Shown piece by piece: positions 27,591 to 36,465 of a stretch of DNA of 64,000 bases; the stretch's first letter is position 1; each line of letters begins with the position of its first letter. The notes beneath the pieces were generated by a model, which searched no databases, was not told the origin of the DNA, and saw only the letters and a program-made list of their open reading frames with translations. The position numbers were made by a program, and so were the translations under genes. The DNA is from Aureimonas endophytica (GTDB taxonomy: Bacteria > Pseudomonadota > Alphaproteobacteria > Rhizobiales > Rhizobiaceae): positions 559,255 through 623,254 of the forward strand of contig NZ_BMIQ01000003.1 of assembly GCF_014642635.1 (NCBI RefSeq), in the 5' to 3' direction.

Positions 27591-28841
27591 TCAATGGAGG
27601 TTCGGCTGGGCGCCCTGGCCCTTTTCGTCGATCGTCAGGCCGCGTCGGAACCGGTCGAGGCGGAAGGCGCGCGCCGTCTCGTGCGGCTCGCCGCGCGCGA
27701 TCAGATGGGCGAAGCAATAGCCGGAGGCGGGCGTCGCCTTGAAGCCGCCGTAGCACCAGCCGGCGTTCAGGAAGAGATTGTCGATCGGGGTGCGGTCGAT
27801 GATCGGCGAGCCGTCCATGGACATGTCCATCACGCCGCCCCAGCTGCGCAACACGCGCACCCGCGACAGGCCGGGGATCATGGCGACGCCCGCTTCCGCG
27901 ACATGTTCCACGGTGGCGAGGTTGCCGCGCTGCGCGTAGGAATTGTAGCCGTCGATATCGCCGCCGAAGACGAGCCCGCCCTTGTCGGACTGCGACACGT
28001 AGAAATGCCCGGCGCCGAAGGTGACGACGCAATCGATGAAGGGCTTCAGCCCTTCCGTCACGAAGGCCTGGAGGACGTGGCTTTCCAGGGGAAGCACCAT
28101 GTCCGCCATGGCGGCGGTCGCGGAGGAATGGCCGGCGGTGGCCAGCGCCAGCTTGCCGGCGCCGATGAAGCCGCGCGTCGTCTCGACGCCGGTGACGAGG
28201 CCGTTCCGGCGCCGGATGGCGGTGACCTCGCAGTTCTGGATCACGTCGACGCCGAGCGCGTCCGCGCCCCGCGCATAGCCCCAGGCCACGGCGTCGTGGC
28301 GCACGGTGCCGCCGCGCGGCTGGAGGAGCCCGCCCTTGATCGGAAAGCGGGCGTCGTCGAAGCCGAGAAAGGGCAGCTTCTCGCGCACCGCCTTGGCGTC
28401 GAGCAGCTCGGCATCGACGCCGTGGAGGCGCATGGCATTGCCGCGCCGCGTATAGCTGTCGCGCTGCGCGTCGGAATGGAAGAGATTCAGCACCCCGCGC
28501 TGGGACACCATCGCGTTGTAGTTGAAGTCCTGTTCCAGCCCCTCCCAGAGCTTCATCGAGAATTCGTAGAAGGGATTGTTGCCGGGCAGGAGGTAGTTCG
28601 AGCGGATGATGGTGGTGTTGCGGCCGATATTGCCCGAGCCGAGCCAGCCCTTCTCCAGAACCGCGACCTTGCGGAGGCCGAAGGTCCTGGCGAGATAGTA
28701 GGCCGTGGCGAGACCATGGCCGCCGCCGCCGACGATCACCACGTCATAGGCGGGCTTCGGCGCCGGATCGCGCCAGGCGGCCTGCCAATGGCGGTTGCCG
28801 CGAAGACCGTTCTTCAGGATGGAAAGCGCGGAATAGCCCAT
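27591..28841 (-). CDS. soxB: Sarcosine oxidase / N-methylglutamate dehydrogenase beta subunit
   Basis: 416 residues, DAO-type flavoprotein. FAD motif VVIVGGGGHGLATAYYLA at about 34-51, LEKGWLGSGNIGRNTTIIRSNY, and a C-terminal NAGWCYGGFKATPASGY. His182 (RHDAVAWG) falls where heterotetrameric sarcosine oxidases attach FMN covalently, if the alignment from memory is right. This subunit carries the amine-oxidising site. First gene of the minus-strand operon, divergent from the GATase1/AraC regulator. The same fold is MgdA in the N-methylglutamate pathway, so the substrate is not settled. Confidence 0.9.
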   Translation of the reverse strand: MGYSALSILKNGLRGNRHWQAAWRDPAPKPAYDVVIVGGGGHGLATAYYLARTFGLRKVAVLEKGWLGSGNIGRNTTIIRSNYLLPGNNPFYEFSMKLWEGLEQDFNYNAMVSQRGVLNLFHSDAQRDSYTRRGNAMRLHGVDAELLDAKAVREKLPFLGFDDARFPIKGGLLQPRGGTVRHDAVAWGYARGADALGVDVIQNCEVTAIRRRNGLVTGVETTRGFIGAGKLALATAGHSSATAAMADMVLPLESHVLQAFVTEGLKPFIDCVVTFGAGHFYVSQSDKGGLVFGGDIDGYNSYAQRGNLATVEHVAEAGVAMIPGLSRVRVLRSWGGVMDMSMDGSPIIDRTPIDNLFLNAGWCYGGFKATPASGYCFAHLIARGEPHETARAFRLDRFRRGLTIDEKGQGAQPNLH

Positions 28842-28936
28842 CGTCGGCCCGTTCGCAGGTTCGAATGACGCCGATCCTGCCTCCCGCCGCGCCGCTTGGC
28901 TTGCACGAAAAGGACGATTTCTTGTAGATCCGGGAC

Positions 28937-29920
28937 ATGAGCGCGCTCAACGACGTTCCCGAACGGCGCATCGGCTTCCTGCTTCTGCCGGGCTTCGCGC
29001 TGATGTCCTTCGCCTCGGCGAGCGAGCCGTTCCGGGCCGCCAACATCCTGGCGAACCGGACGCTGTTCCGCGTCGAGACCTTCGCGGAGGAGTCCGGCCT
29101 CGTGGCCTCGTCCGGCGGGGCGGCGGTGCCGGCGGCGGCGCTGCCGGGGCCGGGCGCCAAGCTCGACATGCTCTTCGCCTGCGCCGGCGGCTCGCCCGCC
29201 GACTGGCGCCGCCCCGCCGTGCACGCCGCCCTTCGCCAGGCCGCGAGCGAGGGCGTCGCGCTCGGCGGCATTTCCGGCGGCCCCTACCTTCTCGCCGAGG
29301 CGGGGCTTCTCGCCAACCGGCGCTTCACCATCCATTGGGAACACGCGCCGGCTCTGCGCGAGGCCTTTCCCCATCTCCATCCCGAACAGGCGCGTTTCGT
29401 GATCGACCGCGACCGGTTGACCTGCGGCGGCGGGATCGCGCCGCTCGACATGATGCATGCCCTGATCGCCGCGCGCATGGGGGCCGGCTTCGCCCGGCGC
29501 GTGTCGGACTGGTTCCTTCACACCGAGATCGAGCCGGGCAGCAGCCCGCAGCGCGGTTCCGTGCCCGAGCGCTACGGCGTCCACCATCCCGCGCTCGTCG
29601 CGATCCTGGAGCGCATGGAGGCGAGCGTCGAAGCGCCCTTGTCGCGCGCGGCCATGGCGCGCCTCGTCGCCCTGTCGCCTCGGCAGGTGGACCGCCTGTT
29701 CGCACGCCATATGGGATCGAGCTTTCTCGCCCAATATCGCCGGCTGCGACTGGAACACGGTCGCCGCCTTCTGCGCGAGAGCCCGCTCTCGGTGGCCGAG
29801 ATCGCCTTCGCCACCGGCTTTTCCAGCGCCGGACATTTCTCCCGCTCCTTTCGCGACCTGTTCGGCCAGCGCCCCGGCGAGGCGAGACGCGCCGTGCCCG
29901 GCGACATTCTTCGCAGTTGA
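28937..29920 (+). CDS. GlxA family regulator (GATase1-like domain plus AraC HTH)
   Basis: 327 residues. The N-terminal 190 form a DJ-1/PfpI-like domain (IGFLLLPGFALMSFASASEPFRAAN, LGGISGGPYLLAEAGLL), and the C-terminal 100 an AraC-type double HTH (MARLVALSPRQVDRLFARHMG, then LSVAEIAFATGFSSAGHFSRSFR). This group includes GbdR and SouR, activators of glycine betaine, dimethylglycine and sarcosine catabolism in Pseudomonas. It is divergent from soxBDAG, a classic place for the activator of that operon. The 95-bp intergenic region carries TTGCAC (28908 area) as a possible -35. Confidence 0.86.
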   Translation: MSALNDVPERRIGFLLLPGFALMSFASASEPFRAANILANRTLFRVETFAEESGLVASSGGAAVPAAALPGPGAKLDMLFACAGGSPADWRRPAVHAALRQAASEGVALGGISGGPYLLAEAGLLANRRFTIHWEHAPALREAFPHLHPEQARFVIDRDRLTCGGGIAPLDMMHALIAARMGAGFARRVSDWFLHTEIEPGSSPQRGSVPERYGVHHPALVAILERMEASVEAPLSRAAMARLVALSPRQVDRLFARHMGSSFLAQYRRLRLEHGRRLLRESPLSVAEIAFATGFSSAGHFSRSFRDLFGQRPGEARRAVPGDILRS

Positions 29921-29970
29921 GTGATTTTCACCGGGAGGATAATTCCTGCGCGATGAGGCGAGCGCTTGGC

Positions 29971-30657
29971 ATGACCGAAACCGGAACCGCGAAACCGAAA
30001 CGGGGGGCGCCGGACGGCGACGCGGCCGCGTCGCCGCTCCATCAGGACCCGCACGCGCTGCGCGAGCCGAAGGAGAACAACCTGGAAATGGCGATCGGCG
30101 CCGAAGTGCGCGCCCGGCGCAAGGCGCTCGGCATCACCGTCGCCGATCTCGCCTCCGCCACGGGTCTGTCGCTCGGCATGCTGTCGAAGATCGAGAACGG
30201 CAACATCTCGCCCTCGCTGACGACGCTGCAAGCCCTGTCGCGGGCGCTCGGACTGCCGATCACCGCCTTCTTCCGCCGCTTCGAGGAGACGCGCAACGCC
30301 GTCTTCGTGCCGGCGGGAGAAGGCGTCGAGCTGGAACGGCGCGGCACGCGGGCGGGACACCAGTACAAGCTTCTCGGCCATATCCACGAGACCACGAGCG
30401 GCGTGACGGTGGAGCCCTATCTCATCACGTTGACCAAGGATTCCGACACCTTCCCGACCTTCCAGCATGCGGGCCTCGAATTCCTGCACATGCTGGAAGG
30501 CGAAGTGGTCTATCGGCACGGCGACCAGCTGTTCCACATGCGGCCGGGCGACAGCCTGTTCTTCGACGCCGACGCCCCGCACGGCCCGGACAGGCTGGTG
30601 ACGCTGCCGAGCCGCTACCTGTCGATCATCGCCTATCCCGCCGGCGGCGGCGATTGA
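29971..30657 (+). CDS. XRE family regulator with C-terminal cupin domain
   Basis: About 228 residues. The HTH_3 domain is at roughly 45-100 (VRARRKALGITVADLASATGLSLGMLSKIENG, ISPSLTTLQALSRAL), followed by a linker and a cupin_2 barrel with EFLHMLEGEVVYRHGDQLFHMRPGDSLFFDADAPHGP. Such XRE-cupin proteins (PuuR-like) sense small metabolites and usually control amine or amino-acid degradation genes. It lies 50 nt after the GlxA-like regulator and 140 bp before the glxBCD operon, so it could control the latter. An upstream ATG at 29953 preceded by GGGAGG (14 nt) is an alternative start. Confidence 0.86.
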   Translation: MTETGTAKPKRGAPDGDAAASPLHQDPHALREPKENNLEMAIGAEVRARRKALGITVADLASATGLSLGMLSKIENGNISPSLTTLQALSRALGLPITAFFRRFEETRNAVFVPAGEGVELERRGTRAGHQYKLLGHIHETTSGVTVEPYLITLTKDSDTFPTFQHAGLEFLHMLEGEVVYRHGDQLFHMRPGDSLFFDADAPHGPDRLVTLPSRYLSIIAYPAGGGD

Positions 30658-30683
30658 CGCGCGAACGGGCAGAGGCGCCGCCG

Positions 30684-30720
30684 CATATTTGGGCACCTGC
30701 CCATATGTTCTTCAGAAGAA
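30684..30720. promoter_or_regulatory. Two adjacent palindromes upstream of the glxBCD-gmaS operon
   Basis: TGGGCA-CC-TGCCCA (30690-30703), flanked by CATAT (30684-30688) and ATATG (30703-30707), is followed at once by TTCTTC-A-GAAGAA (30708-30720), a perfect 13-bp palindrome. An AT-rich run (ATTTTTATT) comes next. They lie just upstream of a candidate promoter, so operator function is likely; the second could alternatively be part of a terminator for the XRE-cupin gene. Confidence 0.55.
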
Positions 30721-30738
30721 ATTTTTATTCCTGCAAGG

Positions 30739-30768
30739 TTGATCTCGGCGCGAAGCTTGGCCTACGCT
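30739..30768 (+). promoter_or_regulatory. Candidate sigma70-type promoter of the glxBCD operon
   Basis: TTGATC at 30739-30744 and TACGCT at 30763-30768 are separated by 18 bp, about 30 bp before the ATG at 30798. GATGAGGG serves as a possible ribosome-binding region. The call is by eye only. Confidence 0.4.
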
Positions 30769-30797
30769 CTCATCACAACAGATGAGGGCCGCCGCCG

Positions 30798-31709
30798 ATG
30801 TGTGGGATCGTTGGACTGTTTCTGAAGGACAAGACGCTGGAGCCGGAACTCGGCGCGCTCCTGTCCGAAATGCTCGTCACCATGACCGATCGCGGACCGG
30901 ACTCGGCGGGCATCGCCATCTATGGCGGCGAGACGAACGATCTGGCGAAGATCACGGTGCAGTCGGCCGCCCCCGAGCGCGACTTTCCGGGGCTGGAGGC
31001 CAAGCTCGGCGAGGCCTCGGGCGGCGCCGCGACGGTGACGGTGAAGAGCACCCATGCCGTGATCGCCGTCCCCTCGGACAGGCTCGACGCGGTTCGCGCC
31101 GCGCTGGCGCGGACGGCGCCGGACGTGCGCGTCATGGGCGTCGGCACCAGCGTCGAGATCTACAAGGAAGTCGGCCTGCCGAAGGATGTCGTCGCCCGCT
31201 TCGGCGTGGCGCGGATGAGCGGCACGCATGGCATCGGCCATACCCGCATGGCGACGGAATCGGCCGTCACCACCATGGGCGCGCACCCCTTCTCCACCGG
31301 CGCCGACCAGTGCCTGGTCCATAACGGGTCCCTGTCGAACCACAACAACCTTCGCCGCGAGCTGGTGAAGAAGGGCATGCGTTTCGAGACGCAGAACGAT
31401 TCGGAAGTCGCCGCCGCCTATCTCACCGCCGAGATGGAGACCGGCAAGGATCTGGGCGAGGCGCTGACCGGCGCGCTGGACGATCTCGACGGTTTCTTTA
31501 CCTTCGTCGTCGGCACGAAGTCCGGCTTCGGGGTCCTGCGCGATCCCATCGCCTGCAAGCCCGCCGTGATGGCCGAGACCGACCGCTACGTCGCCTTCGG
31601 GTCGGAATATCGCGCGCTCGTCAACCTGCCGGGCATCGAGACGGCGCGCGTCTGGGAGCCGGAGCCCGCCACCGTCTACTTCTGGGACCACGACAAGGCC
31701 GCCGCCTGA
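30798..31709 (+). CDS. glxB: Class II glutamine amidotransferase-like subunit (GlxB / N-methylglutamate synthase MgsA)
   Basis: 303 residues. It starts MCGIVG, giving an N-terminal nucleophile Cys2 after Met removal, and carries HTRMATESAV and HNGSLSNHNNLR, the glutamine-pocket motifs of Ntn amidotransferases such as the GltB N-terminus. With the next two genes it amounts to a glutamate synthase large subunit split into three polypeptides. In methylamine users this trio is N-methylglutamate synthase (MgsABC), which uses gamma-glutamylmethylamide instead of glutamine. First gene of a five-gene operon. Confidence 0.88.
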   Translation: MCGIVGLFLKDKTLEPELGALLSEMLVTMTDRGPDSAGIAIYGGETNDLAKITVQSAAPERDFPGLEAKLGEASGGAATVTVKSTHAVIAVPSDRLDAVRAALARTAPDVRVMGVGTSVEIYKEVGLPKDVVARFGVARMSGTHGIGHTRMATESAVTTMGAHPFSTGADQCLVHNGSLSNHNNLRRELVKKGMRFETQNDSEVAAAYLTAEMETGKDLGEALTGALDDLDGFFTFVVGTKSGFGVLRDPIACKPAVMAETDRYVAFGSEYRALVNLPGIETARVWEPEPATVYFWDHDKAAA

Positions 31710-31745
31710 TCGCACCGCCTTCCTTCTCTTTCCCAGGATCCTGCC

Positions 31746-32432
31746 ATGCCCGTCTTCGATCTCGCCCACACGCCTCTGCGTGAACTGAACCAGGCGCTGC
31801 ACGCCATTCCGGCCGGCGCCAACGACACCGCGTTCGAAGTGGTCAATCCGCGCGGCGCCCATGCGGTGGCGGTCGGCATCGACAGCCCGGTCGCCGTCCA
31901 GGTGAAGGGCTCGGTCGGCTATTACTGCGCCGGCATGAACGACGGCGGCACGGTGACGGTGGAGGGTTCGGCCGGGCCGGGCGTCGCCGAGAACATGATG
32001 TCGGGCACGGTCGTCATCGAGGGCGACGCCTCGCAATATGCGGGCGCGACGGGTCGCGGCGGGCTCCTCGTCATCAAGGGCAACGCGGCCTCGCGCTGCG
32101 GCATCTCGATGAAGGGCATCGACATCGTCGTCCATGGGTCGATCGGGCACATGTCGGCCTTCATGGCGCAGTCGGGCAATCTCGTGGTGCTGGGCGACGC
32201 CGGCGAGGCGCTCGGCGACTCGCTCTACGAGGCCCGTCTCTTCGTGCGCGGCGCGGTGAAGAGCCTCGGCGCCGACTGCATCGAGAAGGCGATGCGGCCC
32301 GAACACCTCGACCTTCTCGAAGGCCTTCTCGCCAAGGCCGGGGTGGAGGGCGTCTCGCCCTCGGAGTTCCGGCGCTACGGCTCGGCCCGCACCCTCTACA
32401 GCTTCAACATCGACAATGCCGACGCCTATTGA
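31746..32432 (+). CDS. glxC: GXGXG domain protein (GlxC / MgsB)
   Basis: 228 residues made almost entirely of the right-handed beta-helix found at the C-terminus of GltB. Repeats are seen as GGTVTVEGSAGPGVAENM, SGTVVIEGDASQYAGA, GGLLVIKGNAASRCG, DIVVHGSIGHMSAFM and GNLVVLGDAGEALGDS. It is a structural subunit bridging the amidotransferase and FMN domains. It lies 36 nt after glxB and 22 nt before glxD, so co-transcription is nearly certain. Confidence 0.9.
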   Translation: MPVFDLAHTPLRELNQALHAIPAGANDTAFEVVNPRGAHAVAVGIDSPVAVQVKGSVGYYCAGMNDGGTVTVEGSAGPGVAENMMSGTVVIEGDASQYAGATGRGGLLVIKGNAASRCGISMKGIDIVVHGSIGHMSAFMAQSGNLVVLGDAGEALGDSLYEARLFVRGAVKSLGADCIEKAMRPEHLDLLEGLLAKAGVEGVSPSEFRRYGSARTLYSFNIDNADAY

Positions 32433-32454
32433 GCCGAAACGAGGAGACGGTCGG

Positions 32455-33783
32455 ATGAGCTATCACAACCCGCCCATGCCGCCGAGGAAGTCGGCGACCT
32501 TCGACGACCAGACGCTCGCCGAGATCCGCCGGGCGGCGGCGACCGGCATCTACGACATCCGCGGCGGCGGCACCAAGCGCAAGGTGCCGCATTTCGACGA
32601 CCTCCTGTTCCTCGGCGCCTCCATCTCGCGCTATCCGCTGGAAGGCTATCGCGAGCGCTGCGACACCTCGGTGACGCTCGGCACGCGCTTCGCGAAGACG
32701 CCGATCCACCTGAAGATCCCGATCACCATCGCCGGCATGAGCTTCGGCGCGCTGTCGGGCCCGGCCAAGGAGGCGCTGGGGCGCGGGGCGACGATCGCCG
32801 GCACCTCCACCACCACCGGCGACGGCGGCATGACCGACGAGGAGCGCGGCCATAGCCAGACGCTCGTCTACCAGTATCTGCCCTCACGCTACGGCATGAA
32901 CCCGGCCGACCTGCGCCGCGCCGACGCGATCGAGGTCGTGGTGGGTCAGGGCGCCAAGCCCGGCGGCGGCGGCATGCTGCTCGGCCAGAAGATCAGCCCA
33001 CGCGTCGCCAAGATGCGCAACCTGCCTGAAGGCATCGACCAGCGCTCGGCCTGCCGCCACCCGGACTGGACCGGCCCGGACGATCTCGAGATCAAGATCC
33101 TGGAACTGCGCGAGATCACCGACTGGGAAAAGCCGATCTACATCAAGGTCGGCGGCGCGCGGCCCTATTACGACACCGCGCTGGCGGTGAAGGCGGGCGC
33201 CGATGTCGTGGTGCTCGACGGCATGCAGGGCGGCACGGCTGCGACGCAGGACGTCTTCATCGAGAATGTCGGCATGCCGACGCTCGCCTGCATCCGCCCG
33301 GCCGTGCAGGCGCTCCAGGATCTCGGCATGCATCGCAAGGTGCAGCTCGTCGTCTCGGGCGGCATCCGCTCGGGCGCCGACGTGGCGAAGGCCCTGGCGC
33401 TCGGCGCCGACGCGGTGGCGATCGGCACGGCGGCGCTCGTCGCCATCGGCGACAACGATCCGAAATGGGAGGCCGAATACGAGAAGCTCGGCACCACGGC
33501 CGGCGCCTATGACGACTGGCACGAGGGCAAGGACCCCGCCGGCATCACCACGCAGGACCCCGAGCTGATGAAGCGCGTTGATCCGGTCGCCGCCGGTCGC
33601 CGCCTCGCCAACTATCTGAAGGTGATGACGCTTGAAGCGCAGACTATCGCGCGCGCCTGCGGCCACAACCACCTGCACAATCTGGAGCCCGAGGACCTGG
33701 TCGCCCTGACGATCGAGGCCTCCGCCATGGCGCAGGTGCCTCTGGCCGGCACGGGATGGATTCCCGGCAAGACCGGCTTCTAG
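32455..33783 (+). CDS. glxD: FMN-binding glutamate synthase family protein (GlxD / MgsC)
   Basis: 442 residues, equivalent to the central synthase domain of GltB: ITIAGMSFGALSGPAKEALGRGA, GQGAKPGGGGMLLGQKI, YIKVGGARPYYDTALAVKAGADVVVLDG and VSGGIRSGADVAKALALGADAVAIG (FMN phosphate site). In MgsC this subunit adds the released methylamine or ammonia to 2-oxoglutarate. GAGGAGA lies 7 nt before the ATG at 32455. It is followed after 92 nt by the glutamine-synthetase-like gene, completing the gmaS/mgs pairing. Confidence 0.9.
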   Translation: MSYHNPPMPPRKSATFDDQTLAEIRRAAATGIYDIRGGGTKRKVPHFDDLLFLGASISRYPLEGYRERCDTSVTLGTRFAKTPIHLKIPITIAGMSFGALSGPAKEALGRGATIAGTSTTTGDGGMTDEERGHSQTLVYQYLPSRYGMNPADLRRADAIEVVVGQGAKPGGGGMLLGQKISPRVAKMRNLPEGIDQRSACRHPDWTGPDDLEIKILELREITDWEKPIYIKVGGARPYYDTALAVKAGADVVVLDGMQGGTAATQDVFIENVGMPTLACIRPAVQALQDLGMHRKVQLVVSGGIRSGADVAKALALGADAVAIGTAALVAIGDNDPKWEAEYEKLGTTAGAYDDWHEGKDPAGITTQDPELMKRVDPVAAGRRLANYLKVMTLEAQTIARACGHNHLHNLEPEDLVALTIEASAMAQVPLAGTGWIPGKTGF

Positions 33784-33875
33784 CCGCCACCTTTCCTTGT
33801 CCGGCCGGCTTCGGGGGAGAGGCGGGCCGGACCCACCGCCAGCTTCCGCGCCACACCGATCCGAGGGGACAAGCC

Positions 33876-35183
33876 GTGACCGTCGATCTCTCCGCCTATG
33901 CCGCCGAGCATGGGATCCGCTACTTCATGATCAGCTATACCGATCTCTTCGGCGGGCAGCGGGCCAAGCTCGTGCCGGCCCAGGCGATCGGCGACATGCA
34001 GAAGGACGGGGCGGGCTTCGCCGGCTTCGCGACCTGGCTGGACCTCACCCCGGCCCATCCCGATCTCTTCGCCGTGCCCGACGCCACCTCCGTGATCCGG
34101 CTTCCCTGGAAGCGGGACGTGGCCTGGGTCGCCGCCGACTGCGTGATGGAGGACAAGCCCGTCGAGCAGGCGCCGCGCGTCGTCCTGAAGCGGCTCGTGG
34201 CGGAGGCGGCGGCCGAGGGGCTCCGGGTCAAGACCGGGGTCGAGCCCGAATTCTTTCTCGTCACGCCCGACGGGGCGCGGATCTCCGACGACTACGACGC
34301 GGCCGAGAAGCCCTGCTACGACCAGCAGGCCCTGATGCGCCGCTACGACGTCATCGCCGAGATCTGCGACGCGATGCTGGAGCTCGGCTGGAAGCCCTAT
34401 CAGAACGACCACGAGGACGCGAACGGCCAGTTCGAGATGAACTGGGAATATGACGATGCCCTCGCCACCGCCGACAAGCATTCCTTCTTCAAGTTCATGG
34501 CGAAATCCATCGCCGAGAAGCACGGGCTGCGCGCCACCTTCATGCCCAAGCCCTTCAAGGGGCTGACCGGCAACGGCTGCCATTGCCACATCTCGGTCTG
34601 GAACACGGATGGGACGCACAACGCCTTCGCCGACAAGTCGATGCCCTTCGCTCTCTCGGAACAGGGCCGGCACTTCCTCGGCGGCATCATGAGCCATGCC
34701 TCGGCGCTCGCCGCGATCACCAACCCGACGGTGAACTCCTATAAGCGCATCAACGCGCCGCGCACGATCTCCGGCGCGACCTGGGCGCCCAACTCGGTCA
34801 CCTGGACCGGCAACAACCGCACCCACATGGTGCGCGTGCCCGGGCCGGGCCGCTTCGAGCTGCGCCTGCCCGACGGCGCGGTGAACCCCTACCTTCTCCA
34901 GGCCATCGTGATCGCCGCCGGCCTCGACGGCATCCGCCGCCGCGCCGACCCCGGCCCGCACCGCGACATCGACATGTATCGCGAGGGCCATACGATCACG
35001 GACGCGCCGAGGCTGCCGCTCAACCTTCTCGACGCGCTGCGCGAATACGAGAAGGACGAGGACCTCCGCGCCGCCATGGGCTCGGACTTCTCCAGCGCCT
35101 TCCTCACCCTGAAGAAGCGCGAATGGGACACCCATTGCAGCCAGTTCACGGCCTGGGAACACGAAACGACGCTCGATGTCTGA
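33876..35183 (+). CDS. gmaS: GlnT/GmaS-type ligase (gamma-glutamylmethylamide synthetase or type III glutamine synthetase)
   Basis: 435 residues from a GTG at 33876, with GAGGGG 7 nt upstream. Glutamine-synthetase catalytic domain: GVEPEFFL, NDHEDANGQFEMNW, FMPKPFKGLTGNGCHCHIS and NRTHMVRVPGPGRFELRLPDGAVNPYL. The sequence is of the GlnT group, which contains both rhizobial GlnT and GmaS, the enzyme that ligates methylamine to glutamate with ATP. Position right after mgsABC-like genes favours GmaS. Its last 8 nt overlap the purU start. A true ammonia-dependent glutamine synthetase role cannot be excluded from sequence alone. Confidence 0.82.
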   Translation: MTVDLSAYAAEHGIRYFMISYTDLFGGQRAKLVPAQAIGDMQKDGAGFAGFATWLDLTPAHPDLFAVPDATSVIRLPWKRDVAWVAADCVMEDKPVEQAPRVVLKRLVAEAAAEGLRVKTGVEPEFFLVTPDGARISDDYDAAEKPCYDQQALMRRYDVIAEICDAMLELGWKPYQNDHEDANGQFEMNWEYDDALATADKHSFFKFMAKSIAEKHGLRATFMPKPFKGLTGNGCHCHISVWNTDGTHNAFADKSMPFALSEQGRHFLGGIMSHASALAAITNPTVNSYKRINAPRTISGATWAPNSVTWTGNNRTHMVRVPGPGRFELRLPDGAVNPYLLQAIVIAAGLDGIRRRADPGPHRDIDMYREGHTITDAPRLPLNLLDALREYEKDEDLRAAMGSDFSSAFLTLKKREWDTHCSQFTAWEHETTLDV

Positions 35184-36078
35184 CGCCATCTCCCCGTCCC
35201 GCTTCGTTCTGATCGTCTCCTGCCGCTCGACGCGCGGCATCGTCGCGGCGATCTCCAGCTATCTGGCGGCCAAGGGCTGCAACATTGTCGACTCGGCGCA
35301 GTTCGACGATCTCGACACCGGACGCTTCTTCATGCGCGTCGGCTTCCGCTCGGAAGAGGGCGTCGGCCGGGCCGAGCTGGAAGACGGTTTCGCCGAGGTC
35401 GCCGCGCCCTTCGCCATGACCTACGCCTTCCATGACGGCGCGGCCCGAATGAAGACCATGCTGATGGTCTCGCGCTTCGGGCACTGCCTCAACGACATCC
35501 TCTACCGCTGGCGCATCGGCGCGCTGCCGATCGACATCGTCAGCGTCGTCTCGAACCATCTCGACTATCAGAAGCTCGTGGTGAACCACGACATTCCCTT
35601 CCACCACATTCCCGTGACGAAGGAGAACAAGACGGAGGCCGAGGCGCGCATTCTGGCGCTGGCCGAGACCAGCGGCACCGAACTGATCGTGCTTGCCCGC
35701 TACATGCAGGTCCTGTCGGACACGATGTGCCAGAGGATGTCGGGGCGCATCATCAACATCCACCATTCCTTCCTGCCGAGCTTCAAGGGGGCGAACCCCT
35801 ACAAGCAGGCCTATGCGCGCGGCGTGAAGCTGATCGGGGCGACGGCCCATTACGTCACCGCCGATCTCGACGAGGGTCCGATCATCGAGCAGGACGTCGC
35901 CCGCATCACGCATGCCCAGTCGGCGGCGGACTATGTCTCGATCGGCCGGGATGTCGAAGCGCAGGTCCTGTCGCGCGCGATCCACGCGCATATCCACCAC
36001 CGCGTCTTCCTGAACGGCGACCGCACCGTGGTCTTCCCCGCCTCGCCGGGCGGCTACGCCTCCGAACGCATGGGCTGA
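35176..36078 (+). CDS. purU: Formyltetrahydrofolate deformylase
   Basis: 300 residues. An N-terminal ACT domain (VLIVSCRSTRGIVAAISSYLAAKG, FDDLDTGRFFMRVGF) is followed by a formyltransferase-like domain with INIHHSFLPSFKGANPYKQAYARGV, GATAHYV and DLDEGPIIEQDV, which carry the conserved Asn/His/Asp. It hydrolyses 10-formyl-THF to formate and THF. In methylated-amine pathways this drains the one-carbon unit released by soxBDAG-type demethylation. No folD is present nearby, so methylene-to-formyl conversion would rely on genes elsewhere. Confidence 0.92.
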   Translation: MSDAISPSRFVLIVSCRSTRGIVAAISSYLAAKGCNIVDSAQFDDLDTGRFFMRVGFRSEEGVGRAELEDGFAEVAAPFAMTYAFHDGAARMKTMLMVSRFGHCLNDILYRWRIGALPIDIVSVVSNHLDYQKLVVNHDIPFHHIPVTKENKTEAEARILALAETSGTELIVLARYMQVLSDTMCQRMSGRIINIHHSFLPSFKGANPYKQAYARGVKLIGATAHYVTADLDEGPIIEQDVARITHAQSAADYVSIGRDVEAQVLSRAIHAHIHHRVFLNGDRTVVFPASPGGYASERMG

Positions 36079-36465
36079 ACACTCGGCTCGTCCGAGGAGA
36101 ATGAGCAGGATCGCCGGCAAAGCGGCCCGAAGCCTCTTGATGTGCCATAACTTGGCATACCAACATACGGGCATAGTCTGACATGCAGGCCGATGCCGCT
36201 CGTGATCCGCACGACCTTGCTGCCAATCGAGACGACCCTGGTGGAAGTTGGGAAAGCGGCGACATCCCCTTCGAAGCTCTTAGCGACCCATCACCGCCAG
36301 TCCCACTGCCGACGTTGCGGGCCGACGTCGCAACGCGAAAAAGCATTGCTAGATGGAGCGAAGTCGGGAGGCGGACAGGCCCCCGAAACGTCAGATCACT
36401 TGCTATGCAATACGGATGATTAAACGTTTTATGAGACGACATGACATGAAGCAATTAAAAGTTGC
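36079..36465. other. Gene-free stretch with low-GC 3-prime part and a stem-loop
   Basis: No convincing gene is seen in these 387 bases; two short overlapping reading frames (36183-36419, 36193-36423) lack family features and a ribosome-binding site. A 5-bp stem CTCGG/CCGAG (36082-36096) follows purU. The DNA becomes visibly less GC-rich after about 36130, marking the start of the chemoreceptor island. The most notable structure is the inverted repeat TGACATG (36442-36448) / CATGTCA (36465-36471), whose right arm contains the next start codon. Confidence 0.6.

Noticed and set aside
22300-28841. Plain sarcosine oxidase operon for glycine betaine breakdown
   Set aside because: Not excluded, but no betaine or dimethylglycine demethylase genes are nearby, while mgsABC/gmaS-like genes are. 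I therefore keep both names open instead of asserting sarcosine.
36183-36423. Two overlapping 76-78 codon frames in the gap after purU
   Set aside because: Neither has a ribosome-binding site, hydrophobic pattern or recognisable motif; region is better described as non-coding.
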